64,000 nt of DNA from Typhlomys cinereus (Eukaryota; Chordata; Mammalia; Rodentia; Platacanthomyidae): assembly GCA_023101885.1 (NCBI GenBank), contig JALPQD010000357.1:1959038-2023037 (forward strand). Reading direction: 5' to 3'. The translations under genes and the position numbers were made by a program. The notes beneath the pieces are model-generated. The model did not search any database. It saw only the letters and a program-made list of their open reading frames with translations, and was not told the origin of the DNA. Position 1 is the stretch's first letter, and each line of letters begins with the position of its first letter. Positions 44,301 to 56,300 of this stretch are shown one piece after another.

Positions 44301-47300
44301 CCTTGGCCAGACAAGCTGGTCTAGCAAGTGAGGATTGTCCCTCTCTCAGTGGTCTTGTGGATATGGTGTGGCCAGTTCCCTCAGTCCTGGAGGTGGTGTG
44401 AGCTCTCCTACCAAGCTGGGCAAGAACGATGGGCAAGAATCGTAAGCGAGAATAAAACCCTTTGCTCCCTCTAAAGCTGTTTGGTAGTCAGTTGATGGAC
44501 GGCGTGTAATTGTGACAGCACCTTCTGGGTCAATCGGTTTAGCTGAGTATCTCAGCTCAGTCACCACAGAGCTCAGGAACTCGGGACTGAGTCATCTCAA
44601 GTTGGTGCTTCAGGTGCTGTCGTTTGGAGCTCTGGTTTCTATGGACAGCACAGAGGAAGGAAGGGGGAGACTTGAGGAAAGACATTGTCAGGGAAAGCAA
44701 AGGAAAGGCGCAGAAGCTAAAACATGATGGAAAAAACATGTGGCCGGGGTTAGGTTCTTTAAGGGGGACCATTAGAGGGACCCCCACAGTACATAGCTGG
44801 AGTAACACTGCCAAGAACAGAGAGACCAAGACACAGGATACAGCAAGCACTAAGGAATTAACATTTCTCTAAACTCTCCCTCTCGGCTACAGTCTCATCC
44901 CTGGGTAGAAATGTTTTTCTTTTGTGTGTATATGGACGTGTGTGTAACAAGAAAATACTTGAGTGTGTGCGCCCAAGGTTGATATCAGGCATCATCCTGG
45001 ATTGCTTGACCTTACTGCTTTGCTCTGGGGTTTCCTAGACTCTGCCTCCCAAGGCCAGAAGTGTCGATCACTGCTACTTCCACCTGGCATTTTCCAGAAG
45101 GATCTGGGGGTCCAGTCAGGTCCTGTTGTTTGCCAGGCAAAAGCTTTAACCTCGGAGCCATTTCCCTGACCTTTGTATGAAGTTTTATAAAAACTTTTTT
45201 ATTTATTCCAGAGAGAGGGGTATATGCCTGCGCACCGGGGCTGGTGCTAGCTACTCCACAGCAACTTTTCCAGAACTACTCTTGCCCTCGTAAGTTAGAC
45301 TCCTCCTCCAAGCTCCCGGGAGGCTGGGATGAGATGTAGGGTCTGAACCCCTGGGGCTCTGCTCATTTTCTTAATAGCCAAGATTAAGTTAGAAGACTCA
45401 ATTAAAGCAAGAGGCTCATGATTAAAAAAAATAAAATAAAGGCGATCAACAGGAGGTACAAGCACAGCACGCCCCTAGAAAACTAGGGTAGGAAAGAGAA
45501 AAAAAGAACAGCTAGGCTGGGTCGAGGCAGGGCTTCTGGGAGCTTCCGTGGCTGATGCGATGGCACAGAAGATATAGCTACTTTGGAAAACCAGCATGTC
45601 CACACGCCTATCATGCAATTCTGCGATAGTACTCCCAAGCGCAAAAGAGTACAAGAAAGGCAGAATGCTCATAGCGCTGGAAGTATCGTGGGTAAACAGA
45701 CCCGGCTATATCCACACAGCTAAATCCTACTGCAGAGATACGGCTGCGCTCAGTACTGTGGGAAAGATGCCAGGCACCAAAGAGTGCAGGATTGGAATTC
45801 ATTTACATGAAGTGCAAAACAGAAGGTGCTGGAGGTCAGGATACTGGGGTGCGGGTGGGGGGTGGGGGCCAAAGGGCACAGCACAGGACTTATTTTCTTT
45901 TGTGATCTGCGTGGTAGTTTCTTGTGTATCTAACTTGTGAAAACTCTGGGCTGTTCTCTGTTTGTGTTTGTACACTGTAGCTCAATAAAGCCATCATGTG
46001 AAAAAGACTCAGCTGGATGAGGATGTAGGCTTGCCAGACTTAGCAAATTGAAATATAGGATGTCCTGTGAAATATGAATTTCAGATAAAAGAAGGATTTA
46101 AAAAAAAATAAGCATGTGTATCCCATGTGGTGTTTTACTGCAGCCCACAACCTCGGGAGGGACCAGCCACCCCATTCTTGACTAGGACGACCTGATTTTT
46201 TGCCCTGGTTCTTCCCTAGATCCCTGGGCCAGAGTGTTGAGGACAGCCAGCCGCCATCTTGCCTGAGCCACGGGATGGTGAGCAGGACCCCCAAGCCGGC
46301 TTCCCTACCCCAAACCGCCCTACCAAACCTCGGCCCCCACCGGCCTGCAGCCAGGACCTGCTTCCCAGCTGTTCCCCGGGAGCCCGCAGCAGCTGGGCCA
46401 GGACGCAGTGGGAGGTAGATGGCCCTCCGAGCTGCCGCCTCAGAGCAGCGAAACTTGCGGCCAGAGTCAGGAGTCCTGCATCTGGGCTTCATTAATCCGC
46501 CTTGCTGAGGCCGGCGCGGGAGCCCGGCCATCCGCAGCGGGCCGGGAGGGGCCTGCCGGGGACAGGGCCGGAGCTGGCGGCCCTGCTGCAGTGCTGGGGG
46601 TGGTTCCAGAAGGGAAGGGGAGGGTGGGTGTGTGGGTGTGGTGGGGGTCAGGCCAGGGCTGCAATTCAGGGGGAAAAAAAACTAAAAGAAGAAAGAAAAA
46701 GCAGCCGGCAGTAGCAGCAGCGCCAACAGAGCAGGGGGCGCGGATGCACGGCCGCCACATCAGAGCGCTGAGCTCCCCACGCTGGCCCTCTGGGCCCCCC
46801 TCCCTATTCAGGGCGGTCCCCTGGTTCTGTTCCCACTGGGGCACAAAGAGTGTGGGACCACTTTAAAAAAATTTACAGATGGAGAGCTTATGCTATAAGG
46901 GAGAAAAAAAGGGGTAACACACCCTAAACACCACCCCAAGTGTTCAGGGGACAGCTGGACGGCCCTGCCTGGGCTGACGGCGGACTCTTCCTTAGAAAAG
47001 GGCAGACTCCACCTGGCAAAGCGTAAGCCACCGGAGGCCTGGAGACCACCGTCATATAAGGTAATAAACTCCAGCACAGTGGCCGGGCCGGGCCAGCCCT
47101 GGTCTCATCCTGCCAGTCTCCAGAGGGGCAGGGTAAGACCAGGATACTGGATCAGCACACAGGAGCCTAAGGCCCTGGAGAATGAGGAAATCACTCGCTT
47201 TGTCTAAACCTAGAGCCACAGAACAGGCAGACTACGAAGCCCTGGCAGTTCCTATAAAGGTTGTCTACTGGCGGGGCACCCGGTAGGGGCATCCAGGAAG

Positions 47301-50300
47301 GCAAAGGCATTGGCCAGTGTGGGCTTGTAGAGTTCCCGCACCCCATCCTTCGTTCTCCATCTTCACTCTCTCAGGGAACGGGCCCTGCTGAGGCTGGACT
47401 GCCCTAAAAGGCCATCGGGCACGTGGCCAAAGGCGTGAGCTGCCTTTTCCATGTCTCTAGGGCAGCTCAGGAAGCAACAGCGGCCGCCTGTTTCTCTGTG
47501 GAAATGCTGCTGGACACCCTGCCTGACAGTCCCTGCCACCCTTCATCTCTGGGTGCTGTCCCCGGCAGCCTCCCACCCCTTGCCGATACATGTCCTAACA
47601 TCCAGCTCCTTGGTCACCAACTTAGAATCATTTATCTCCTGTGCATGTGCCACGTAGGCAGAAAGAACAAGGATTTGGACTTAGAAATTTTCGGAATTTT
47701 TCTGGCAGCCTGTACTTGTGCCCAAGTCAGCAAGCCCGAGACCACCGTCCACACACGTTTGGGTGCTTGAATGTAGACAGGAAGAGAAGAACGCAGTGGT
47801 CACCGACTTAAGACACTGGGCCACTACACAGCAAGGGGAACCCACCTGCAGATGCTCACATCAACACAGAGCTGTCCCCCAAATGAAATGTGAATGAAGG
47901 TAGGCTAGCCTTTGTACTAGGCAATTCACAGTAGTGTCCAGAAACATGGCAAATGAATCTGTGTGAGGGAAGCAGATTCCTTTACAGAGGGGATGCCTGG
48001 GAGAGGTTTGAGGAGACTTCTGGGATAACATTCTTCTGTTCCCTGGCTGAGTGTGGCAGTGTGCAGAAGGTCTCTGCTGCACATCTACCTGGATGCATGC
48101 CCCTTCCTTCATGCATAAGTAGACAAAATGACACACTTGGGCCGTAGACACTGGCCTGTGATAAAGCCACGGAACCCTTCACTCTGCAGTCCCCTAGTCT
48201 GCTGCGTGAAGAGCCACAGTTATCCATTTGATCCTTTCACCTTGAACGTTGGTTTCAGCCAGAGAAATTTGCCAAGCCAGCCCAGTCCATTCGCGGGACT
48301 AAACGAAGGAAGTTCTGCCCACATTTTGTCAAAATCTGCCCTTCTGGGACTTGGACCAGGATTCTAAATTCTGTGCTCTGGGAACCTTCTTGGAAGGTGG
48401 GGCCGTGCCCACCTGTGAAAACACTTGTGTGCCAGTCATACCTGCTGTGGCTCCGTCTGCTGCCGGCACTGAGTCCCACTTTTCCATCTTTTGTCCACTT
48501 TCCTTTGGGTTGTCAGGGTCCCTTGTCGAGTCAGCCGCTTCGCGCCGGAGAGCTGGGGGGCTGATGCTCATTTTCTTGGCAGCCCTGACACACGAAGCAG
48601 TTAACAGACTGAGCCCAAGTCTTTTTTCACACGTCTTGCTGTCAAATCTCATTTCCCAGATCCGGTTCTTAATTGTGCGGCGGAGCCTCTCTCTTCCAAC
48701 TCGGCCCTCGTTAAGGTCTGCTGACATCTTCTGGGATCTTCAACTTGCTGTCAGTTACACTCATGTCGTCTGTGAATCTGACCATTGCTCCACTAATTGC
48801 CTCATTCAAGACCCTGGGTCTGTCCTGGCCAGTCCACGGCTGAAACGTGTGAAGTTTGGGTGGCCCGAGGAGCTTACCCTGCAGGTGGATTCTGAAAATT
48901 TTACCTAATTCTATTATCTTCAGTCCACGTTCCACTGTTTTTCCCAGAATACGGTGACAGCCTCATCAAACGCCCAAGGAAGTCCCGGATACAGCCTCTA
49001 GGAAGTCCTCCAGTTAACTAGTGAAAAGATAAAGCTTGTCTAGTGAGGTTTATTCTTAGAACTCAAGATACCCAGGCCTCCTTTCCTAAGTACCGGCTTG
49101 TACGGCATCTCTAGAAGTGACTTTGGAGGGCCTTGTTTCCCAGAACCTCCCGGGGCAGGGCCAGGGCAGACCACACGCACAACTCCCACCCAGCACAGTG
49201 GTAGGAGGCGCCTTTCCGTGGGCAGGCAGAGGGCCTGAGCCTTTCCGTGGGCAGGCAGAGGGCCTGAGCCTTTCCGTGGGCAGGCAGAGGGCCTGAGCCT
49301 TTCCGTGGGCAGGCAGAGGGCCTGAGCCTCACTCCTCATAGTCAGGGTTCTGTATCGACATCACAACTGGCAACATCAGCCCTTTCAGCAACTTGTTTTT
49401 TAAGTGCTTTGAACCTTTGGGCTTTGTAAGGGCCCTTACAATATATGACCACTTTATTTTATGCATGTATTTAAGGGAGACGTGGGAGGAGGAAAGAGAA
49501 AGAGAGAAAAGAGGGGGGGCAGAGAGAGAGAGAGACAGAGAGGTGCAACTGCCATAGCACACAGTGGAAGTCAGGCAGCTTCTGAAGTCGATTCTCTTCT
49601 TCCTGCCGAGCCCTCTTCTTGGCCTCTCCAACCACGTTTGCTTCTAGATGTAAAGTCATTCTCCTTGAAGAAGACGAAGCCAGTTATAAACAGTGTAAGC
49701 GCTGTTTTGCATTCACAGTGTTGAACTCTCATGGTCGGTCCAAAATCCACTGCTGGCTTCAGAGGTCACGGCAGGAAGCCTCTCTCGGTCCCTGGGGTTC
49801 GCCCACAGTACTACATCCCACCTGGGCGGCTTGCTTTATGCACTTCTGTCAGATCCCTGACGTCATGAGACAAGCGCTGAGCCCCAGGGACTCGGCAGCC
49901 CCTTGGGCTCCAGACGCCCCACCCCCCGCCCCGTGTCCTCGAGACTTGGTCCACAGCCCACACTTGAAGCTCAGTGTGGGACCTCCCGGGCTGGAGCCAC
50001 CTTTCCTTCTAGAACTTTCTATTTAAAACTCCCAGAAAGGTCTGCGCTGTAGATGCAGCTCGGTTGGAGGCGTGCTTAGCGGGCGCATGGAAGGCCTTGG
50101 GTTCAGTCCCAGGACTTCCGTAAACCAGGTGTGATGGTGCAATCTGTAATCCCACGCCACTCAGAAGGTGGAGGCAAGAGGGTCAGGTCGTCCTTGGCTA
50201 CACGGAGAGCTGGAGGCTAGCCTGAGCTACGTGAGACCCTGCCTTCAAAGCGCTGCACCCCAAATCAACACATGCACACACATAACTGGAGATGGCTCAG

Positions 50301-53300
50301 TGGGTAAGAATGGTTGCTCAGCAAGCATGAGGACCTGATCATATCCATCTGTAACCCCGACCTCATGGTGGGGGGGGGGGTAGAGACAGGACGATCACTG
50401 GAGTTTGCTGACCACCAGCACAGTAGAAAACCAGCAAACTCCAGGTCCGGTACCTCCCGGGTCAGTGGAAGACCCTGACTCAAGGGAGTAAGTCAGAGAG
50501 TGATGGAGAATACTAGACATCGGCTCCAACAAACCACTGCTTTCTGATACCCGCCCTCTAGCAGTAGGGCCTGCCAGGCATGTTCACTGCGCCCCAGAGT
50601 TCAAAGCCCGGAGCCCACCCTTCCCATGCGCCCAGCTCAGGGCACCGCAAAGCCACATAATATAACCAGTGACCAGTAGGAAGGCTTGGTGCTGAGAGGA
50701 GCCTTGGCCTGAGCCTCGTTAGCCAAGAGGAAGAGGAGAAGGAGGAGGGAGAGGGGAAGAGGAGTCTTCAGAAAGGGGCGCAGACGCGGAAAAGCTCAGA
50801 GGCACTTCCTTGCCCAGCATGAGTTTAGGGGGCTGCTAAGTTTTATGGTGTGACAGGAGCCTCTAGAGAAGGTAGTCAGGGATGGGGATGGGGGGAACAG
50901 ACGGGGTGGGGAGAAGGTGGCATGGCAAATAGGCACGAAGGCCAGGCTGGGCCGCTTGAGCTTATCCCTGGGGTAGAAGCCTGGAGGATCATCAGCGTAA
51001 CACGCACCCTCGGCCCCCTGCCCTACTCGGCAGGCGGAGGATCAGATCAGAAAGGCTGAAAGTAGACATCTGGATTCCCCAGCAGGACCCCACGGGTGCT
51101 GGAGAAAGAGTGATCTGGAAAAGGCCGAGCTGTCAGGATGGAGGATTAGCAGTTGGGTGGGAAGGAGAGGGGAGGGGGGCAGGGACGCTGCTGTTGGCTG
51201 CGGTTTGGAATCCGCTAAGGGCCGGGAGGAGGCTGATCCGTATAATGCAGTGGCAGCCTGAAGGGTCGCCAGGAATGTGATGGAGTACGGTCACGCAGGG
51301 CACCCAGGACACGGGCGGGCAGGACCCAAGCGCTGACAGGAAGAGAGCGAGTGGCGGGCAGGAGGGTCAGGATCTGGCCAGGTCCTGACTCCGGGGTCAA
51401 GCCAGAAAAGGGCAAAGTGGGGCGCTCTGGTCCTGGCTTGGGGCTGCTGAGCAGAGCACAGAAGGAAATGAGGAGGGACTGGGGAGGGCTTGGGGCGCCC
51501 GTGCTGCTCCTGCTTCAATCCCAGTGCCACGACCTGCCTGTCATGAAGGCCGCTTCCTCCCAAGGCCGCCTGTCCTTGGGATCTCTCAGGGAGATCTTCC
51601 TTGGGAGTCGGACAGAACTTCCTTGGCTGGCTGCTTGGGCAGAAAAGATGCTCAGCAGATAATGGGGAGCTCTGGAACTCGCTAGGATAATGGACGCTGG
51701 GCAGCTGTGGCAAGGCCCGTCCGGTCCAGGAGGACCCCGGCAAAGACTGCTGTCCCTGTGGTCGCTCCCGCGGGAAGACCTAATGGCTTAAACGTGGATC
51801 TAGCTCCAGGAGGAAGAGCTAAAGAGTAGCCACCCTTGGCCCCTGAGCACAGAGAGACACATGAAGAATTTCTCCCAACACAGGAAAATGTATCTGCCCA
51901 CATTGTGGGAACTCTCTCTGTCCCTTAAAAAAATCAATATAGTTCTACCACTGAAGCAGATATAAAAAGAGAGTCAAATACTGGCATTCACAGAGTACTG
52001 CGGGCTTTTCAGTCCCTTCTGAAAGCTGGGGGACAAGGTGTCCCCATCCCAAAGCAGCTGACACTCTGGCGGGGGAAGGGACAGTTGACGGAAACGACCG
52101 CATCTCAACTACTGATACAGTGGAGCAAAAGCATGAAAGTATAAGGTCTCAGACAGCCCCCAAGAGGGCTCATCCTGGGAGCGGCGAGAGGAAGAGCAGA
52201 AGGTTGCAACCACATCTTAAGGGTCTCACAAATCATTAAAAAAAAAAAAACAACTAAACTTCCTTTTTAGATGAAGCTCAGCTTTGGGTCAGGAAAGTGA
52301 TTCATCTTTGTTGTTAAATATCTTAGCTATAGCCCTGATGCCGTCACTTAAGCTTAAAAAATAAAATACCCACAGAGGCCTATCTTTCAGAAATACCCAA
52401 CACAGAATGTTAAGTTGTTAAGGGGTTTGTTTTGCAATGATCTGGGGGGGGGATCATAAGTGATTCTGCTGACGTGGAAGGTGGGATCGCCATTCTCATT
52501 TCTGTACATGTTTTAACACTGTAACATCATAAAAAAAAACCTTATTAAAATAAAAGTGAACCTGGATAAATGATGAAAACAGGCAGCGGAAGGAGAAGCG
52601 GAAGCCAGCAGGCCTCCGAGGGCTCTGGGCGAAAAGTAAATGCACAGACCCGTTACTTTGCTGATGCCAGAGTCCGTTAAATCAGGTTTTGTCTTGTTTT
52701 GACAAGGGTCTCATGGCGGTCAGGCTGGCCTTGAGCCTCTGATCCTACCATACTAGCTCATACTAGCTCCTCTTCCTCCTCTTCTTCTTCTTCTTTCTCA
52801 TCCTCCTCCCCCTTTTCTCCTCTTCTTCCTCCCCCTCCCCCTCTTCTTCTGTATGGTTACTGGGATTCTACAGCTCGAGCCTAGCCCCAGCCCCTTTGGC
52901 CATTCCTAAGTACTCTTGATGGCGGAGCTTGGAGGTTGTTTCCGATTTTTCGCGGTCCTCATCGTTCCACTGAACAACTTTGTTAACCACGATGCAGGGT
53001 CACTGTTCCCTACAGTGAGACACCAGGGAAACAGCCGTCTGCTTGGCTCTGCCTCGTGACGCTGCAGAGGGGCGGTGGAAGCACAGTTGTAAGCAGGGGA
53101 GCCAGGCCCCCAGGCTTCAGGTTCTGGGGACACGGGGACCCTGGCCGGCTCGGTTCTCTCTCGGACTCTAGGTCACTGTCAGGGCCGCTCTTGAGCCTTG
53201 TTTGAGGAACCCTTCGTCTGCCCCCCCATCTGACCAGCGGTCTGTTTAAGCTGGCCTCGTCTTTCCCTGTCCTTTGAAGGCTACAGTGCGGCGGCACGCA

Positions 53301-56300
53301 CAGGATGTTTAATAAACAGTCGCAGATGGCGAGGGAGGCGCGTCCCTGCAGTCTGGGAGCGTCGACTCTCGGTGGAGCCCTGGGCCTCCTTCTTCCTCCC
53401 AGTGGGGTTCCCTTGAGTGGCTGCAGGGGTTGGCTCTGGGCACGTGGGCACGAGCTGGAGACCCTGGCAGAAGGCAGGCTGGCACGTGGTTCTTCCCTAC
53501 AGCTCAGCTGGGTCACCTGAGTAGGGTCACCTTCGCAAGGCAGACCTCCCTCCCAGAGCCTCCTCTTCCCCCCAGCCCCGGCTCAGGTGCTTTGCCCTAC
53601 GATCTACGTTCATTTTTCACGGTTAAACTCTACGCTTCCCTTCATTTGTGACATATCCCCGCCCCACCCCCCCAGGTCTTGATCTGCACAGACGGGGACC
53701 GAGCGCGCTGCATAAATCCACCAATGTCGGTGGGAGTTCTTGCTTTGTGCTTAACAAACCGAGTCCACCTTGAGTGTGACAGCTTCTCACACAACAGCCC
53801 GCCCCTCTTACTGGGGGTCGGTCTGGGCACTGAGCCCAATGGCACAGCCACCGGTGAGGGTAGAGTCGGGCAGTCAGCAAGCTCCTCCATTACCACCACT
53901 GTAGGAAACATGGGGGGCAGAGACAACTAGAGACTAAACGCCGAATGCAGCAAGAGAAGAGGAAGAAGCTCTTTATGAGCCAGTTTGCAAGGGCTGCCAG
54001 GAGACCCGCAGGCGACACATGCACACACACGCGCTGGGCACTAAGACTGGCAAAGGTGGTGGCTTGGCACAGGGCTGGGCTGGGGCATGTTTTACTCACT
54101 TCTTGGTACTGTCTGGATTTTGTACAACCCGAATATTGTATTTAGAAAAATAAATTTCTTTCCTTTGTTTTTTGAGACAGAATTGCTATGTAGCCTAGAC
54201 TGGCCTCAAATTCAATGTAGACCAGGCTAGGATTACAGGTGTGTACCACCATACCTAGCTCCTCTCCTCCCCTCTCTTCTCCTTTTCTTCGCTTCCTTTT
54301 TTTTTTTTTTTCAATAGGGTTTCTCACTGTAGCATAAGCCAGCTTGGAACTTGCTTTGTAAAGCCCAACCTAGCCTTAAACTTGCAGCAATCCTCCTGTC
54401 TCAATCTCTCAAATACTTGGATTATAAATCTTATTCTTTTTTGGGGGGGAAGTAGGGTTTTACTATATAGTCCAAGTTTGCCTTCAACTTACAATCTTCC
54501 TGCCTGGGCCTTCTGAGTACTGCTATTACGGGCACGTGCCACCACAGATAATGAAAATGAAACTTCTAAGTAAATAGCACTCACCCAGACGAGGAACCCA
54601 CTCTCCTGGCAAAGCTCTAGGTCCTAAGGCGTTCCTAATGCTGTCTGACTGAAAGCTAGGTGAAGGGTGCTCCATTTCGTTCATTCCTTGGTAGTTAAGG
54701 GACATTCCATGGGCCTTACAAAGACACTGATGCCCTAAACTGTAGTCTCACAGATGTTAAGCAAAGGCAGAAATTTGAGATGTGAGACTGGTACGTTCAA
54801 ATCTATTTTTGCCTTCTTTCTTGTATGTGTAATATGGGTATGTGTGCCCATGTGGTACTTGAGTATGTGCGCCCGTGGAGGCCCAAGCATGGTATCAGGA
54901 ATCATCAGTCAATTATTCTTCTAACTTGTTGTGAGCCTGAGTCTCTAATTACAACCCATGAGGGCTAGTCTGGCTGGCCAGCCTGTCTGGAGAGCCCCAG
55001 ACTCTGCCTTCCAGGGCTAGAATTACAGGATGCCTTTACACCTGCTGGACATTTTCACATGGGATCTGGGGATCTGAACTAAGATCCTTTTGCTTGTGAG
55101 ACAAAGGCTTTAACCACTGAGCCATTTCCCTAGCTCCCTTTGAATCTATTGGGAAAGGACAAATTGTTAATATGAAGATCTGGTATCGGGTCTGTGGAGA
55201 TTCTTTGGGAATAGAAGAAAATCTAACTACAGAAACTTTGTCTCATACATAGGAAAAATAGGTTTTGAATGGGATTAAGAGCTTCTAGAATAAAGTACCC
55301 CAAAGCATTAACTGTAACTACTGTACTAAAAGAAAACAGAATATACTTATACGTGTGCGCGCGCGCGTATTTGGAGAGAGTGAGAAAGAGAGATTTTTAG
55401 AGTAGAAAAGGACTTCAAACTCAAGATGCAAAGACTCACTTATAAAGGCGTCTCGGTCAGCTCCATGAACAATCCACTTTCCTGCAAATCCAAATCTGCC
55501 CTAAAATGTACAACTAGTGAAAGGCTAAGGGTGTAGTTCAGCAGTAGACCACGTGCTCTTAGCGTCAGTGAGGCCTTGGCTTCCATCTGTAGAGTTACCC
55601 TTCCTCAGCCTCCAGTTACCGAAGGAGCAAAAGCAAAATCCCGCTTGCTGAGAGACGGCAGGTGTCAAGAGTTTGTAGGCCGGGAGAGTGAGTGGTGCGT
55701 CGCTGCCACCTTGGTGCCCTCGCCCAGGCTGCAGGCCCACAGGTTCCAGGTAAGCTGGGGCGGTGCAGAGAGATCCTGCCTCGACAATAAGTAAAGCTAA
55801 GAAAAAAGTTTACCCAAGCTGGTGAAGGAGCTCAGCCGGTGAGGTGGCTGCCTGCAAATCTGGTGACCTGAGTTCTAGCCCCCAAAGCCCGCGTGGTGGA
55901 AGGAGGGAACTGACGTCTCAAAGATGTCCTCGGACACCTTTCACCCGACACCCCTGGAAGCCCACACAGCAGGAGGAGAAGACTGACTGTTTGAAGCGGT
56001 CCTCTGACCACCACCTGGGCACCAGGCACGCCCTTGCCCTCTTTTTCTCTCCTTCCCTCCCTCTCTCTTTCTCTCAAATACGTAAATAATTTTCACAAAG
56101 TCAATTTACAACCTTAGGGGAAAATACAATGTGTGTCGCACACATAATAAGCAGCGTGTAAATCAATATGGTTAATAAGGAGATAAATTGCCTAATAAGA
56201 GCAGAATGGGTAAGGAGCACCGGAAGGCGGCTTACAGCGAGAGAACCACAAAGGGCCAATCAACACGGAGCGCTGCTTGACTCCGCTGGCAATCAAAATG

